From NCBI GenBank assembly GCA_016342755.1, contig JAEINS010000002.1:124001-188000 (forward strand): a DNA stretch of 64,000 nucleotides, in the 5' to 3' direction. The first letter of the stretch is position 1, and each line of letters starts with the position of its first letter. Origin of the DNA: Melioribacteraceae bacterium. GTDB taxonomy: Bacteria; Bacteroidota; Ignavibacteria; Ignavibacteriales; Melioribacteraceae. This document shows positions 19,386-26,513 of this stretch, piece by piece. Below the pieces are notes generated by a model. That model was not told the origin of the DNA, did not search any database, and worked only from the letters and a program-made list of their open reading frames with translations. A program made the translations under genes and the position numbers.

Positions 19386-19411
19386 TGGACACTTTTTCTA
19401 AAGTGCCCACT
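19384..19411 (-). terminator. Hairpin between the carbohydrate-binding protein and TonB-receptor genes
   Basis: A 12-bp stem with one wobble pair (AGTGGACACTTT against AAAGTGCCCACT) and a 4-base loop lies between genes 19447-21999 and 16630-19320. On the transcribed (minus) strand it is not followed by a clean U-run, so it may be a partial terminator, attenuator or mRNA-stabilising 3' structure that lowers expression of the downstream receptor relative to the secreted binding protein. Confidence 0.55.
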
Positions 19412-19446
19412 ATTTCACTCACACTAAATAGAAAATAATTCACATA

Positions 19447-21999
19447 CTATTTTAGCAAGATCATTTTTCTTGCCTGATAAAAATCGCCTGCTTTAAGAGT
19501 GTATATATATGTTCCGCTTGAAACCTTTGAACCGAAATTATTATTTCCATTCCATTGAATTATATTAACACCTGCATTTTGCTCGCTACTTACAAGTGTT
19601 TTTACTTCTTGTCCAAGCATATTAAATATCTTTAAAGTTACAAATGAAGCCTTTGGAAGGGCATAACTAATTTTTGTACTTGGATTAAATGGATTTGGAT
19701 AATTTTGAGAAAGTTTATAATCAAAAGGTAATATTTCATTTGCAACATCAGTTGTACTACCAATATTTTCAACTTCAAGCGCGTCCATCCAAACTGTACC
19801 TTTAAATCTTCCTAATGGATGTAGTCTTACATCAAGTGATTTTGAATTTTCTGCTACCGGGACATCTACATAAAATTGTGTCCAGTCAAATGATGTGGCA
19901 TTTGGAAATTTTAACGGAATATCACTTGCCCATACATCTTTAAATCCTTCGTTTCCGCCTAATGAATTATGGAATATAGGCGTAATTGCTACGCTCCACT
20001 GATCGCCTACTACTGATACTGAATCAGGATGTAAGTTCTCGCCTTTTATCCATACGCTGATTCGTAATATATCGCCAACATCTATGTTACTCATCATAGC
20101 TATATCACCTGGTCCTGATTTGCTGAGTGACGATGATGCCGGACTATTCAATGCATAGAATCTTGTTCCAACAAATCCGTCATGTGTACCTTCCAGCATA
20201 TCAAACTTTAGTGAATATTCACCGTGATAGGATTCTTCACTGGTTATTCTTGTATTGCCGTATCCATCCGATATTACATCATTCTGACGGGGAAGCCAGT
20301 ATATCCAGCCTTCAGGCATTCCTACTGTTTCATTCCATATTCCGCCTGCCCAGGCACCGCCTCTGCCTTGTAACATAAATTCATCTGCCCATACTGTTCC
20401 TACAGCATCTTTTCCGCCGACAAACTTTATTATTGTTGTCCAGGAATCTCTCGGCAATATTGTTTCACCTACCGCGTTGGTATCCGCGTACCAGTCCATA
20501 CTTGCCGCACTCTGGTCGACTGGTAACTTTACTTCCCCTATCATTACACCGGCTGAATCGTAAAACTCATAACTTAGATACCATTTTTCATCTTCTGTTG
20601 CCGGATTTACATTTACTCCGTCTGTTTTTATTTTAGCGCCTAACTTTATATCTACATCCTTAAAATGTTTTTCACTCCAGATATCGCACATGTTTTCTGA
20701 TTCCCACATGGCCGCTTCTGATGTTACTTCCTTTGTTATCTTCAGTGATTTACCTAAGGTTATAAACTCATCACTTGCCCACTCTAATGTTGCTCCGTTT
20801 TCTACTTTATGCCAATAGGAAGGATCTGTCTGTTCAAAACTTCCTATTTCATTTAAGGTAGGAATATCCAGTTTCTCTACTGTTAATCCGTCCATCCAAA
20901 CTGTACCTTTAAATCTTCCTAATGGATGTAGTCTTACATCCAGTGATTTTGAATTTTCTGCTACCGGGACATCTACATAAAATTGTGTCCAGTCAAATGA
21001 TGTGGCATTTGGAAATTTTAACGGAATATCACTTGCCCATACATCTTTAAATCCTTCGTTTCCGCCTAATGAATTATGGAATATAGGCGTAATTGCTACG
21101 CTCCACTGATCGCCTACTACTGATACTGAATCAGGATGTAAGTTCTCGCCTTTTATCCATACGCTGATTCTAATTTTATCACCTGTTTCGACATCATTCA
21201 ATGCATAGAATCTTGTTCCAATAAATCCGTCATGTGTACCTTCCAGCATATCAAACTTTAGTGAATATTCCCCATGATATGATTCTTCACTGGTTATTCT
21301 TGTATTGCCGTATCCGTCCGATATTACATCATTCTGACGGGGAAGCCAGTATATCCAGCCTTCAGGCATTCCTACTGTTTCATTCCATATTCCGCCTGCC
21401 CAGGCACCGCCTCTGCCTTGTAACATAAATTCATCTGCCCATACTGTTCCTACAGCATCTTTTCCGCCGACAAACTTTATTATTGTTGTCCAGGAATCTC
21501 TCGGCAATATTGTTTCACCTACCGCGTTGGTATCCGCGTACCAGTCCATACTTGCCGCACTCTGGTCGACTGGTAACTTTACTTCCCCTATCATTACACC
21601 GGCTGAATCGTAAAACTCATAACTTAGATACCATTTTTCATCTTCTGTTGCCGGATTTACATTTACTCCGTCTGTTTTTATTTTAGCGCCTAACTTTATA
21701 TCTACATCCTTAAAATGTTTTTCACTCCAGATATCGCACATGTTTTCTGATTCCCACATGGCTGCTTCGGTTGTAGTTCCTTTAGTGATCTTCAGTGATT
21801 TACCTAAGGTTATAAACTCATCACTTGCCCATTCTAATGTTGCTCCGTTTTCTGCTTTATGCCAATAGGAAGGATCTGTCTGTTCAAAACTTCCTATTTC
21901 ATTTATTCCTAATTGAGCATAGATAGGAAAACTAATTAATAACATAAAAATTGTTAAAAATCCCATATGCCAACTATGGTATTTTGTTGAGTTACTCAT
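19447..21999 (-). CDS. T9SS-secreted protein with two tandem carbohydrate-binding-like modules
   Basis: An 850-residue protein with a signal peptide (HMGFLTIFMLLISFPIYAQ). Two almost identical ~350-residue modules follow, each running from NEIGSFEQTDPSYWHK to SLDVRLHPLGRFKGTVWMD. Each module appears to hold two beta-sandwich units typical of CBM4/9-like domains. The second module has a 19-residue insert (SPASSSLSKSGPGDIAMM). Residues 763-850 are a classical T9SS type A sorting domain (LSQNYPNPFNPSTKISYALP), so the protein should be exported and anchored at the cell surface. AAGGAGG lies six bases before the ATG. No catalytic motif is visible. A surface glycan-capturing role is likely from module type, and its position just after the LacI gene makes it the first structural gene of the locus. 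Confidence 0.85.
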   Translation of the reverse strand: MSNSTKYHSWHMGFLTIFMLLISFPIYAQLGINEIGSFEQTDPSYWHKAENGATLEWASDEFITLGKSLKITKGTTTEAAMWESENMCDIWSEKHFKDVDIKLGAKIKTDGVNVNPATEDEKWYLSYEFYDSAGVMIGEVKLPVDQSAASMDWYADTNAVGETILPRDSWTTIIKFVGGKDAVGTVWADEFMLQGRGGAWAGGIWNETVGMPEGWIYWLPRQNDVISDGYGNTRITSEESYHGEYSLKFDMLEGTHDGFIGTRFYALNDVETGDKIRISVWIKGENLHPDSVSVVGDQWSVAITPIFHNSLGGNEGFKDVWASDIPLKFPNATSFDWTQFYVDVPVAENSKSLDVRLHPLGRFKGTVWMDGLTVEKLDIPTLNEIGSFEQTDPSYWHKVENGATLEWASDEFITLGKSLKITKEVTSEAAMWESENMCDIWSEKHFKDVDIKLGAKIKTDGVNVNPATEDEKWYLSYEFYDSAGVMIGEVKLPVDQSAASMDWYADTNAVGETILPRDSWTTIIKFVGGKDAVGTVWADEFMLQGRGGAWAGGIWNETVGMPEGWIYWLPRQNDVISDGYGNTRITSEESYHGEYSLKFDMLEGTHDGFVGTRFYALNSPASSSLSKSGPGDIAMMSNIDVGDILRISVWIKGENLHPDSVSVVGDQWSVAITPIFHNSLGGNEGFKDVWASDIPLKFPNATSFDWTQFYVDVPVAENSKSLDVRLHPLGRFKGTVWMDALEVENIGSTTDVANEILPFDYKLSQNYPNPFNPSTKISYALPKASFVTLKIFNMLGQEVKTLVSSEQNAGVNIIQWNGNNNFGSKVSSGTYIYTLKAGDFYQARKMILLK
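19784..20850. repeat. Direct tandem repeat, copy 2 (C-terminal module)
   Basis: This stretch repeats 20891-21900 almost base for base: long runs are identical, including third codon positions. The offset is 1050 bp at the N-terminal side and 1107 bp at the C-terminal side because this copy carries a 57-bp insertion near 20090-20150. Near-identity at synonymous sites indicates recent duplication or ongoing gene conversion. Confidence 0.9.
20891..21900. repeat. Direct tandem repeat, copy 1 (N-terminal module)
   Basis: Partner of the repeat at 19784-20850, within the same gene. The first module encoded here lacks the 57-bp insertion and reads NDVETGDKIRI where the other reads NIDVGDILRI. Scattered single-base differences (for example atcaagtgat versus atccagtgat) show the copies are not an assembly duplicate. 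Confidence 0.9.
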
Positions 22000-22131
22000 A
22001 CTGCCTCCTTGAAATGTTATTTTAGTTAGATACCGATTATTATCATGATTCTTTATTCTATATACATTTTGTATTTATATCCTGATCTAATCAAATAATT
22101 TCTATACTTTTACTTAACATAAGTTTTGCAA

Positions 22132-23160
22132 TCAAATTCGTTTACTGCCAGGTGCTGATGTTGACTGACGAATAATAAGTTCAACAGGTACAAGTATTTT
22201 CTTAGGGATAGTTTTTGTTTTAAGATAACTGGTTATTATTCTTATAGATTCCGCACCAAGTTCTATTTTAGGAACCCTTATTGTTGATAATGGCGGATCG
22301 AGTAATAAATCCGATTCAACATCGTCAAAACCAATTATTGAAAAATCATCCGGTATTTTAAATCCATTATCTTTTAGATAATGCATTACTCCTATAGCCA
22401 TAGCATCGTTACATGCAAATATTGAAGTTAAATTTTTATTTTTTTCTATAAGTTTTTTAGCAGCATCATACCCATTTTGTCTATCAGGATATAGAGAACC
22501 TGTTTCTACAAATTTATCATTAAATCCAATTTTGGCATTTTCTAAAGCTTGCTTATAACCAGTAAAACGCTTTAAGAGACTTGGATGCTGTATATCTGCC
22601 CCTACAAATCCTATTTGTTTATGTCCCAAACCAATTAAATGACTCGTAGCCAATATTCCTCCCTGAATATTATCAATAAGAATATTTGGGCAACAATTGT
22701 TTGTAGTTTCATAATCTACAAATGCCAATGGAATTTTTAATTCCAAAATTCTATCAATTAAATTCTGCGGAACTTTTCCGGCAATTATAATTCCATCTAC
22801 ATTTCTTTCTTGTATAAATCTTGGTAATTGGTCTTCTTCATTAAAGTTTGATTCAACGGTCGCTAATAAAACATAATAATCACCGTCACGCGCCTCAAAT
22901 TCAGCTCCTAAAAATATTCTGGTATAGAATGGCTCAGTTCTAAGAAAATGATCGTCTGTTATTATAAACCCAATATTTCCGGCTCTTTGGGTAACTAAGT
23001 CTCTTGCTGATTTTGAAGGAAGGTAGTGAAGAGTTTTAATAGACTTTAATACTTTACGTTTTGTTTCGGGAGAAATTCTAGAGTTATCATGAATTACTAA
23101 AGAAACAGTTGCTGTAGATACTCCGGCATGCTTGGCTACATCTTTTATAGTAGGATTCAA
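22132..23160 (-). CDS. LacI-family transcriptional regulator
   Basis: A 342-residue DNA-binding regulator. Residues 1-50 are the LacI helix-turn-helix (TIKDVAKHAGVSTATVSLVI) and hinge (YLPSKSARDL). A periplasmic-binding-protein-like sensor domain follows (GNIGFIITDDH, GHKQIGFVGADIQ, SIIGFDDVES). The C-terminal VELIIRQSTSAP is typical of the family. The start is unusual: TTG at 23160, with an in-frame TGA two codons upstream, leaving no ATG option that keeps the helix-turn-helix. A perfect palindrome lies 15 bp before the start, suggesting autoregulation. It is probably the repressor of the mannoside operon downstream and possibly of the GH32 gene upstream, answering to a sugar or sugar phosphate. 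The effector is unknown. Confidence 0.93.
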   Translation of the reverse strand: MNPTIKDVAKHAGVSTATVSLVIHDNSRISPETKRKVLKSIKTLHYLPSKSARDLVTQRAGNIGFIITDDHFLRTEPFYTRIFLGAEFEARDGDYYVLLATVESNFNEEDQLPRFIQERNVDGIIIAGKVPQNLIDRILELKIPLAFVDYETTNNCCPNILIDNIQGGILATSHLIGLGHKQIGFVGADIQHPSLLKRFTGYKQALENAKIGFNDKFVETGSLYPDRQNGYDAAKKLIEKNKNLTSIFACNDAMAIGVMHYLKDNGFKIPDDFSIIGFDDVESDLLLDPPLSTIRVPKIELGAESIRIITSYLKTKTIPKKILVPVELIIRQSTSAPGSKRI

Positions 23161-23174
23161 TTTTCACTCACATT

Positions 23175-23190
23175 AGTTAAACGTTTAACT
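23175..23190. promoter_or_regulatory. LacI-type operator, perfect 16-bp palindrome
   Basis: AGTTAAACGTTTAACT is a perfect inverted repeat with the central CG typical of LacI/GalR-family operators. It sits 15 bp upstream of the regulator's start codon, where binding would block its promoter. Confidence 0.75.
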
Positions 23191-23597
23191 TTGTTTAAAA
23201 TATAATTAATTTTTACTCAAGTCAAGAAATATTTTATTTTTCTGTAATTAAATCTTCACGCTGGAGTTAATATGTGAAATGGTAGTGATTTAAGATAAAT
23301 TTGCCCTAAAATGCCATTTGTTAGATTAAACTTCACAAAATCTCAATGATCAAATCCTTAAATAAAAACAAAACCTCTAAATTAGTTTAACATTACAATT
23401 GTTAATTTTAAGTAAACTTTAGTTTAAACGATTAACCTATTATTATAATTTCAGTAATTATAAGACTCCGTATTATTGTAATTTGCATGTATAGAAAAAA
23501 ATGTGATTTGTAGGATGTATGCCAAAACATGTTAATTTATTTCATTTATTTTCATGCTGAAATAAAAAAACACTTAATTACAAATACAAATTTGCAG
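23191..23597. other. Non-coding stretch between GH32 and LacI genes
   Basis: About 400 bp of very AT-rich DNA with no plausible gene. It should hold the promoter of the LacI gene and of the operon behind it, plus the 3' end of the GH32 transcript. Apart from the operator-like site near 23421 I see no strong hairpin with a U-run. Confidence 0.6.
23421..23438. promoter_or_regulatory. Second, imperfect LacI-type operator
   Basis: AGTTTAAACGATTAACCT matches the operator at 23175 around the central CG; seven of nine half-site positions are symmetric. The two centres are about 247 bp apart, a distance compatible with looping by a tetramer or with separate promoters. Confidence 0.4.
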
Positions 23598-25178
23598 TTA
23601 ATCCCAGATACTTTTGATTGACCAGAGATTCAATTTTAAGATTTCAATACTTTCTTCAGCACCAAAAAATTCAATACTTGTGCTATGTTCGGAATGAAAA
23701 ACAAGGTCTGTAAAAACGAGTTTACCATCGTTTACAAAAAGTTCAATCGAGTTTGCATCAATAAAAATATGTAATTTTATTTGCCCGTTAATTTTTAAAG
23801 GAGCATAATGCAGCTCTCGTTTGGAGAACAAATTATTAAAACCGATCTCCCCGCTTTTACTCCTGTCAATACCAATAGTTTTTTTACTACCGTTAAATAA
23901 AATTTTTGTTTCTTCTTCTTTCCCTTTTAAAACGCTTAAACCAAAACTCTGATTATGGTTGATATTAATTTCGGTTAACAGTTCAATTGCACCGGGAAAT
24001 TTCTTTTGTTTTAGTTCCTTATTTATAGATGAAATATTCCCATAAAGTTCAATATTATTAATTCTTTGATTCTTAAATTCCTTTACCGGTGTTTGGAATA
24101 ACCTTATACCATTTTCTGTATTCTTTAATTTAAGTTCCCGGGGAATTGACATAGAGCTTCTCCAAGGGCTGGTTGGTACGTCTTGCGCGTAATCCCAGTT
24201 ACTCATCCAGCCTAGCCATAACTTGCGTCCATCATCTTTAGGAATATCTGACCAGGTTACAGGTGCATAAAAATCATGACCATAATCCACCCACAAGGCA
24301 TTTTCTAAAGAAGATTGTCTTGGAGGACTCCCAATATTTCCGCATTTACACATGTTCCTGTTGTCAACTATTTCTGCTACTATTCCATTTTTATTACCAA
24401 CCATAACTATCGATTTATGGTAATCTTGATCCAGAATAAATTTTTGACCATCAAAGATCCCAATAAAATATTGAGCACCTGAACCTCCGGAAATACTATT
24501 AGAAATAACATTTACAGTCAATACCCATTTCTCATTATTTTTATTATCATCAACAAAAAGAGGAAATAAATCAGGACATTCCCAAATACCTTTTATAGAA
24601 CCGACTGAACCAAAATCACTCATTAAGCTCCAATCAATTAAATTAGTTGACTCATACAACTGAACTTTTCTTTTGTCAGGAAGTGAAACTATCATTACCC
24701 ATTTCTCTTCAGGTTCATACCAAAAAACTTTTGGATCTCTGAAGTTTTGTGAGTTCAAATTAATTACGGGATTTAATGCATATTTTGTAAAGGTGCGTCC
24801 CTTATTGTTGCTGTAAGCTATACATTGAAATTGAATATCGGTCTCATTAACCCGACCTGTATATATAGCTACAATCGGAGGTTTTTCATCCCTTCCAAAT
24901 CCGCTTGAATTATTCCAGTCCACAACAGCACAACCAGAAAAAATCATAATGCCATTCTCTTCAATTAAAGCTAATGGCAAATGTTTCCAATGAATTAAAT
25001 CGGGACTAACAGCATGCCCCCAGCTCATATGCCCCCAAATATTGCCAAATGGATTGTGCTGGTAAAAAAGATGGTATTCACCTTCGTAATAAAACATACC
25101 ATTGGGATCATTCATCCAGTTCTTTTCTGGTGAAAAATGAAATTGCGGACGATATTTTTCTTGATAATAATCACTCAT
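23598..25178 (-). CDS. GH32 beta-fructofuranosidase / sucrose(-6-phosphate) hydrolase
   Basis: A 526-residue cytoplasmic enzyme that splits beta-fructosides such as sucrose or fructo-oligosaccharides. The GH32 triad is present: WMNDPNG with the nucleophile at about D24, FRDP with the transition-state Asp at about D148, and WECPDLF with the acid/base Glu at about E200. The C-terminal ~150 residues are the usual beta-sandwich (IDANSIELFVNDG). No signal peptide is seen. ATG 25178 (MSDYYQEKYRPQFHF) is preferred to an in-frame TTG four codons upstream. It lies upstream of the LacI gene on the same strand, separated by ~430 bp, so it may be its own transcription unit. The link to a mannoside locus is unexpected; either the regulator governs several sugars or the two are merely adjacent. 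Confidence 0.93.
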   Translation of the reverse strand: MSDYYQEKYRPQFHFSPEKNWMNDPNGMFYYEGEYHLFYQHNPFGNIWGHMSWGHAVSPDLIHWKHLPLALIEENGIMIFSGCAVVDWNNSSGFGRDEKPPIVAIYTGRVNETDIQFQCIAYSNNKGRTFTKYALNPVINLNSQNFRDPKVFWYEPEEKWVMIVSLPDKRKVQLYESTNLIDWSLMSDFGSVGSIKGIWECPDLFPLFVDDNKNNEKWVLTVNVISNSISGGSGAQYFIGIFDGQKFILDQDYHKSIVMVGNKNGIVAEIVDNRNMCKCGNIGSPPRQSSLENALWVDYGHDFYAPVTWSDIPKDDGRKLWLGWMSNWDYAQDVPTSPWRSSMSIPRELKLKNTENGIRLFQTPVKEFKNQRINNIELYGNISSINKELKQKKFPGAIELLTEININHNQSFGLSVLKGKEEETKILFNGSKKTIGIDRSKSGEIGFNNLFSKRELHYAPLKINGQIKLHIFIDANSIELFVNDGKLVFTDLVFHSEHSTSIEFFGAEESIEILKLNLWSIKSIWD

Positions 25179-25357
25179 ATTATTCTGCAAATATAAATTT
25201 TAAAAAACAGAATAAAACTATATTATAAAATATTGTATACTTACTAATTAATGGTGATTATAGAACTACAAATGAAATAGGAATTATATTACAATGTTGA
25301 TTTATAGGATATTTGGAATATTTTGTTAGAAAAAGACACAGTATAAATTTAAAAGAG

Positions 25358-25393
25358 AAAAAGCCTCTAACTTATTATAATTAAAGGCTTTTT
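25358..25393 (-). terminator. Terminator of the tmRNA gene
   Basis: A 13-bp stem with one wobble (AAAAAGCCTTTAA pairing with TTAGAGGCTTTTT on the minus strand) and a 10-base loop begins two bases after the tmRNA 3' end, and the stem itself ends in five U. Confidence 0.85.
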
Positions 25394-25394
25394 G

Positions 25395-25745
25395 TGGAGG
25401 TGGCGGGAGTCGAACCCGCGTCCGAAAATATCATTTACTAAACATCTACACGTGTAGTCTGTTTTTTAATCTTACCTAATAAACTCTTACAGACATGATT
25501 TTATTAAGCCAGTCTGATAAATTTCGCATCCTCTACTCAGACTCTCGATTCAGCTATCGCACCTAACGGCGTTCTTCCAATTCACGGCACGAATAGAAAA
25601 GGAGAACGGCTACCTATTAAATTAAGCAGCTAAAGCGTAATTATTTTCGCCATTTAAAGCATTTTCTCACTGTTTAACCTGTAGTTGAGGAACAGGACGT
25701 GCAATCTAATAACGTAATAAACCCGTCGAAACCAGTTTCACCCCC
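25395..25745 (-). ncRNA. ssrA: Transfer-messenger RNA (tmRNA)
   Basis: About 351 nt. The 5' end GGGGGTGAAACTGGTTTCGA pairs with CACCTCC at the 3' end to form the acceptor stem, and the T-arm GGGTTCGACTCCCGCC is intact. CCA is not encoded after the discriminator A. The reading frame near 25625-25660 ends NGENNYALAA followed by TAA, the degradation tag appended to stalled proteins; the tag ending YALAA is the usual protease signal. The exact resume codon is ambiguous (GCT two codons before AAT, or GGC). tmRNA with SmpB rescues stalled ribosomes. Confidence 0.95.
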
Positions 25746-25752
25746 AAATGTT

Positions 25753-25783
25753 GAAATACCAAGGAACAAATACCAAAAGTCAA
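25753..25783 (-). promoter_or_regulatory. Possible promoter of the tmRNA gene
   Basis: On the minus strand TTGACT (25778-25783) and TATTTC (25753-25758) lie about 19 bp apart, with the second box seven bases before the tmRNA 5' end. The spacing is longer than ideal, so this is tentative. Confidence 0.3.
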
Positions 25784-25795
25784 ATTATAAAATCA

Positions 25796-25873
25796 TGTCA
25801 TCTCGAACAGTTTTACCGTGAGAGATTTTGATCTAAATATGAGATTCCTCACAAAAAGAAGTTCGGAATGACA
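25796..25873. repeat. Short inverted-repeat element (REP/MITE-like)
   Basis: A 78-bp unit bounded by TGTCATCTCGAAC and GTTCGGAATGACA, which are inverted copies matching at 11 of 13 positions, with GAGATTTTGATC and GAGATTCCTCAC inside. Elements of this kind (TGTCATtCcGAAC ... GTTCGGAATGACA) are commonly scattered between genes in this part of the bacterial tree. Only one copy is in this window. It lies between the tmRNA gene and the 3' end of the cobalamin adenosyltransferase gene. Confidence 0.7.
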
Positions 25874-25958
25874 ATTACATTTCTAATGGTAACATTCAAT
25901 TCTAAATTATTATAACGAAATCAGTTCTCGATTTTACTCGAACTGACAGATCACCTAA

Positions 25959-26510
25959 TTATTTAGGATTCCATGGTATATCAGGTGTTTTATTAATATG
26001 ATTCTCAAAACGTGCAAGAACAAATAATAAATCTGAAAGACGATTCAAATATATAACTATATTGGTATCAATTTCAACTGATTTAGAAAGTGTTACAACT
26101 TGTCTTTCTGCTCTTCTGCAAACAGTTCTTGCAATATGAAGTTTACATGCGCCTTTTGAACCGCCAGGTAAAATAAATACTTTTTGCGGAGAAATTTTAG
26201 CATCTAATTCGTCAATCTCTTCTTCAAGAATATTTATTAGTTCATCAGGAATTTTTGAGATGGCTTTTTTAAGATTTTTTTTATCATCCGGAGTCGCAAG
26301 TACGGCTCCAAGATTAAATAAATGATGCTGTATTTCAGTTAATAAATCTTTAGCTTTTTCAGAACCGCAATTAAAAAGAGAGTCGCCAATAAATGAATTC
26401 AATTCATCAACGGTTCCATAAGCGTCCAGTCTTAGATTATCCTTATCAACTTTCTCTCCGCCAAATAGAGATGTTGTGCCTTGATCACCAGTTTTTGTAT
26501 AAATCTTCAT
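25959..26510 (-). CDS. Cob(I)alamin adenosyltransferase, PduO type
   Basis: A 183-residue cytoplasmic enzyme that transfers the adenosyl group of ATP to cob(I)alamin to make coenzyme B12. The N-terminal ATP-binding motif IYTKTGDQGTTSLFGGE and the RLDAYGTVDELNS segment are diagnostic. The second motif, ARTVCRRAERQVV, lies near residues 127-139 and contains the arginines that bind ATP. Length is standard. The gene starts 3 bp after the stop of the YgfZ/GcvT-like gene, so the two are co-transcribed. No cobalamin riboswitch was seen upstream. In such bacteria the product often serves methylmalonyl-CoA mutase or B12-dependent ribonucleotide reductase, neither of which is in this window. Confidence 0.95.
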   Translation of the reverse strand: MKIYTKTGDQGTTSLFGGEKVDKDNLRLDAYGTVDELNSFIGDSLFNCGSEKAKDLLTEIQHHLFNLGAVLATPDDKKNLKKAISKIPDELINILEEEIDELDAKISPQKVFILPGGSKGACKLHIARTVCRRAERQVVTLSKSVEIDTNIVIYLNRLSDLLFVLARFENHINKTPDIPWNPK

Positions 26511-26513
26511 AAA

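Noticed and set aside
20433-20636. Open frame of 67 codons on the plus strand, with an identical twin at 21483-21686
   Set aside because: Both are antisense shadows of the duplicated module; their identity reflects the tandem repeat, not a real gene family.
19784-21900. Possible CRISPR array or IS element because of repeated DNA
   Set aside because: Only two ~1-kb coding copies, no short spaced repeats, no transposase and no terminal inverted repeats.
25395-25430. tRNA gene suggested by the T-arm sequence GGTTCGACTCCCGCC
   Set aside because: It is the 3' tRNA-like domain of tmRNA; the tag frame and 5' half lie further upstream.
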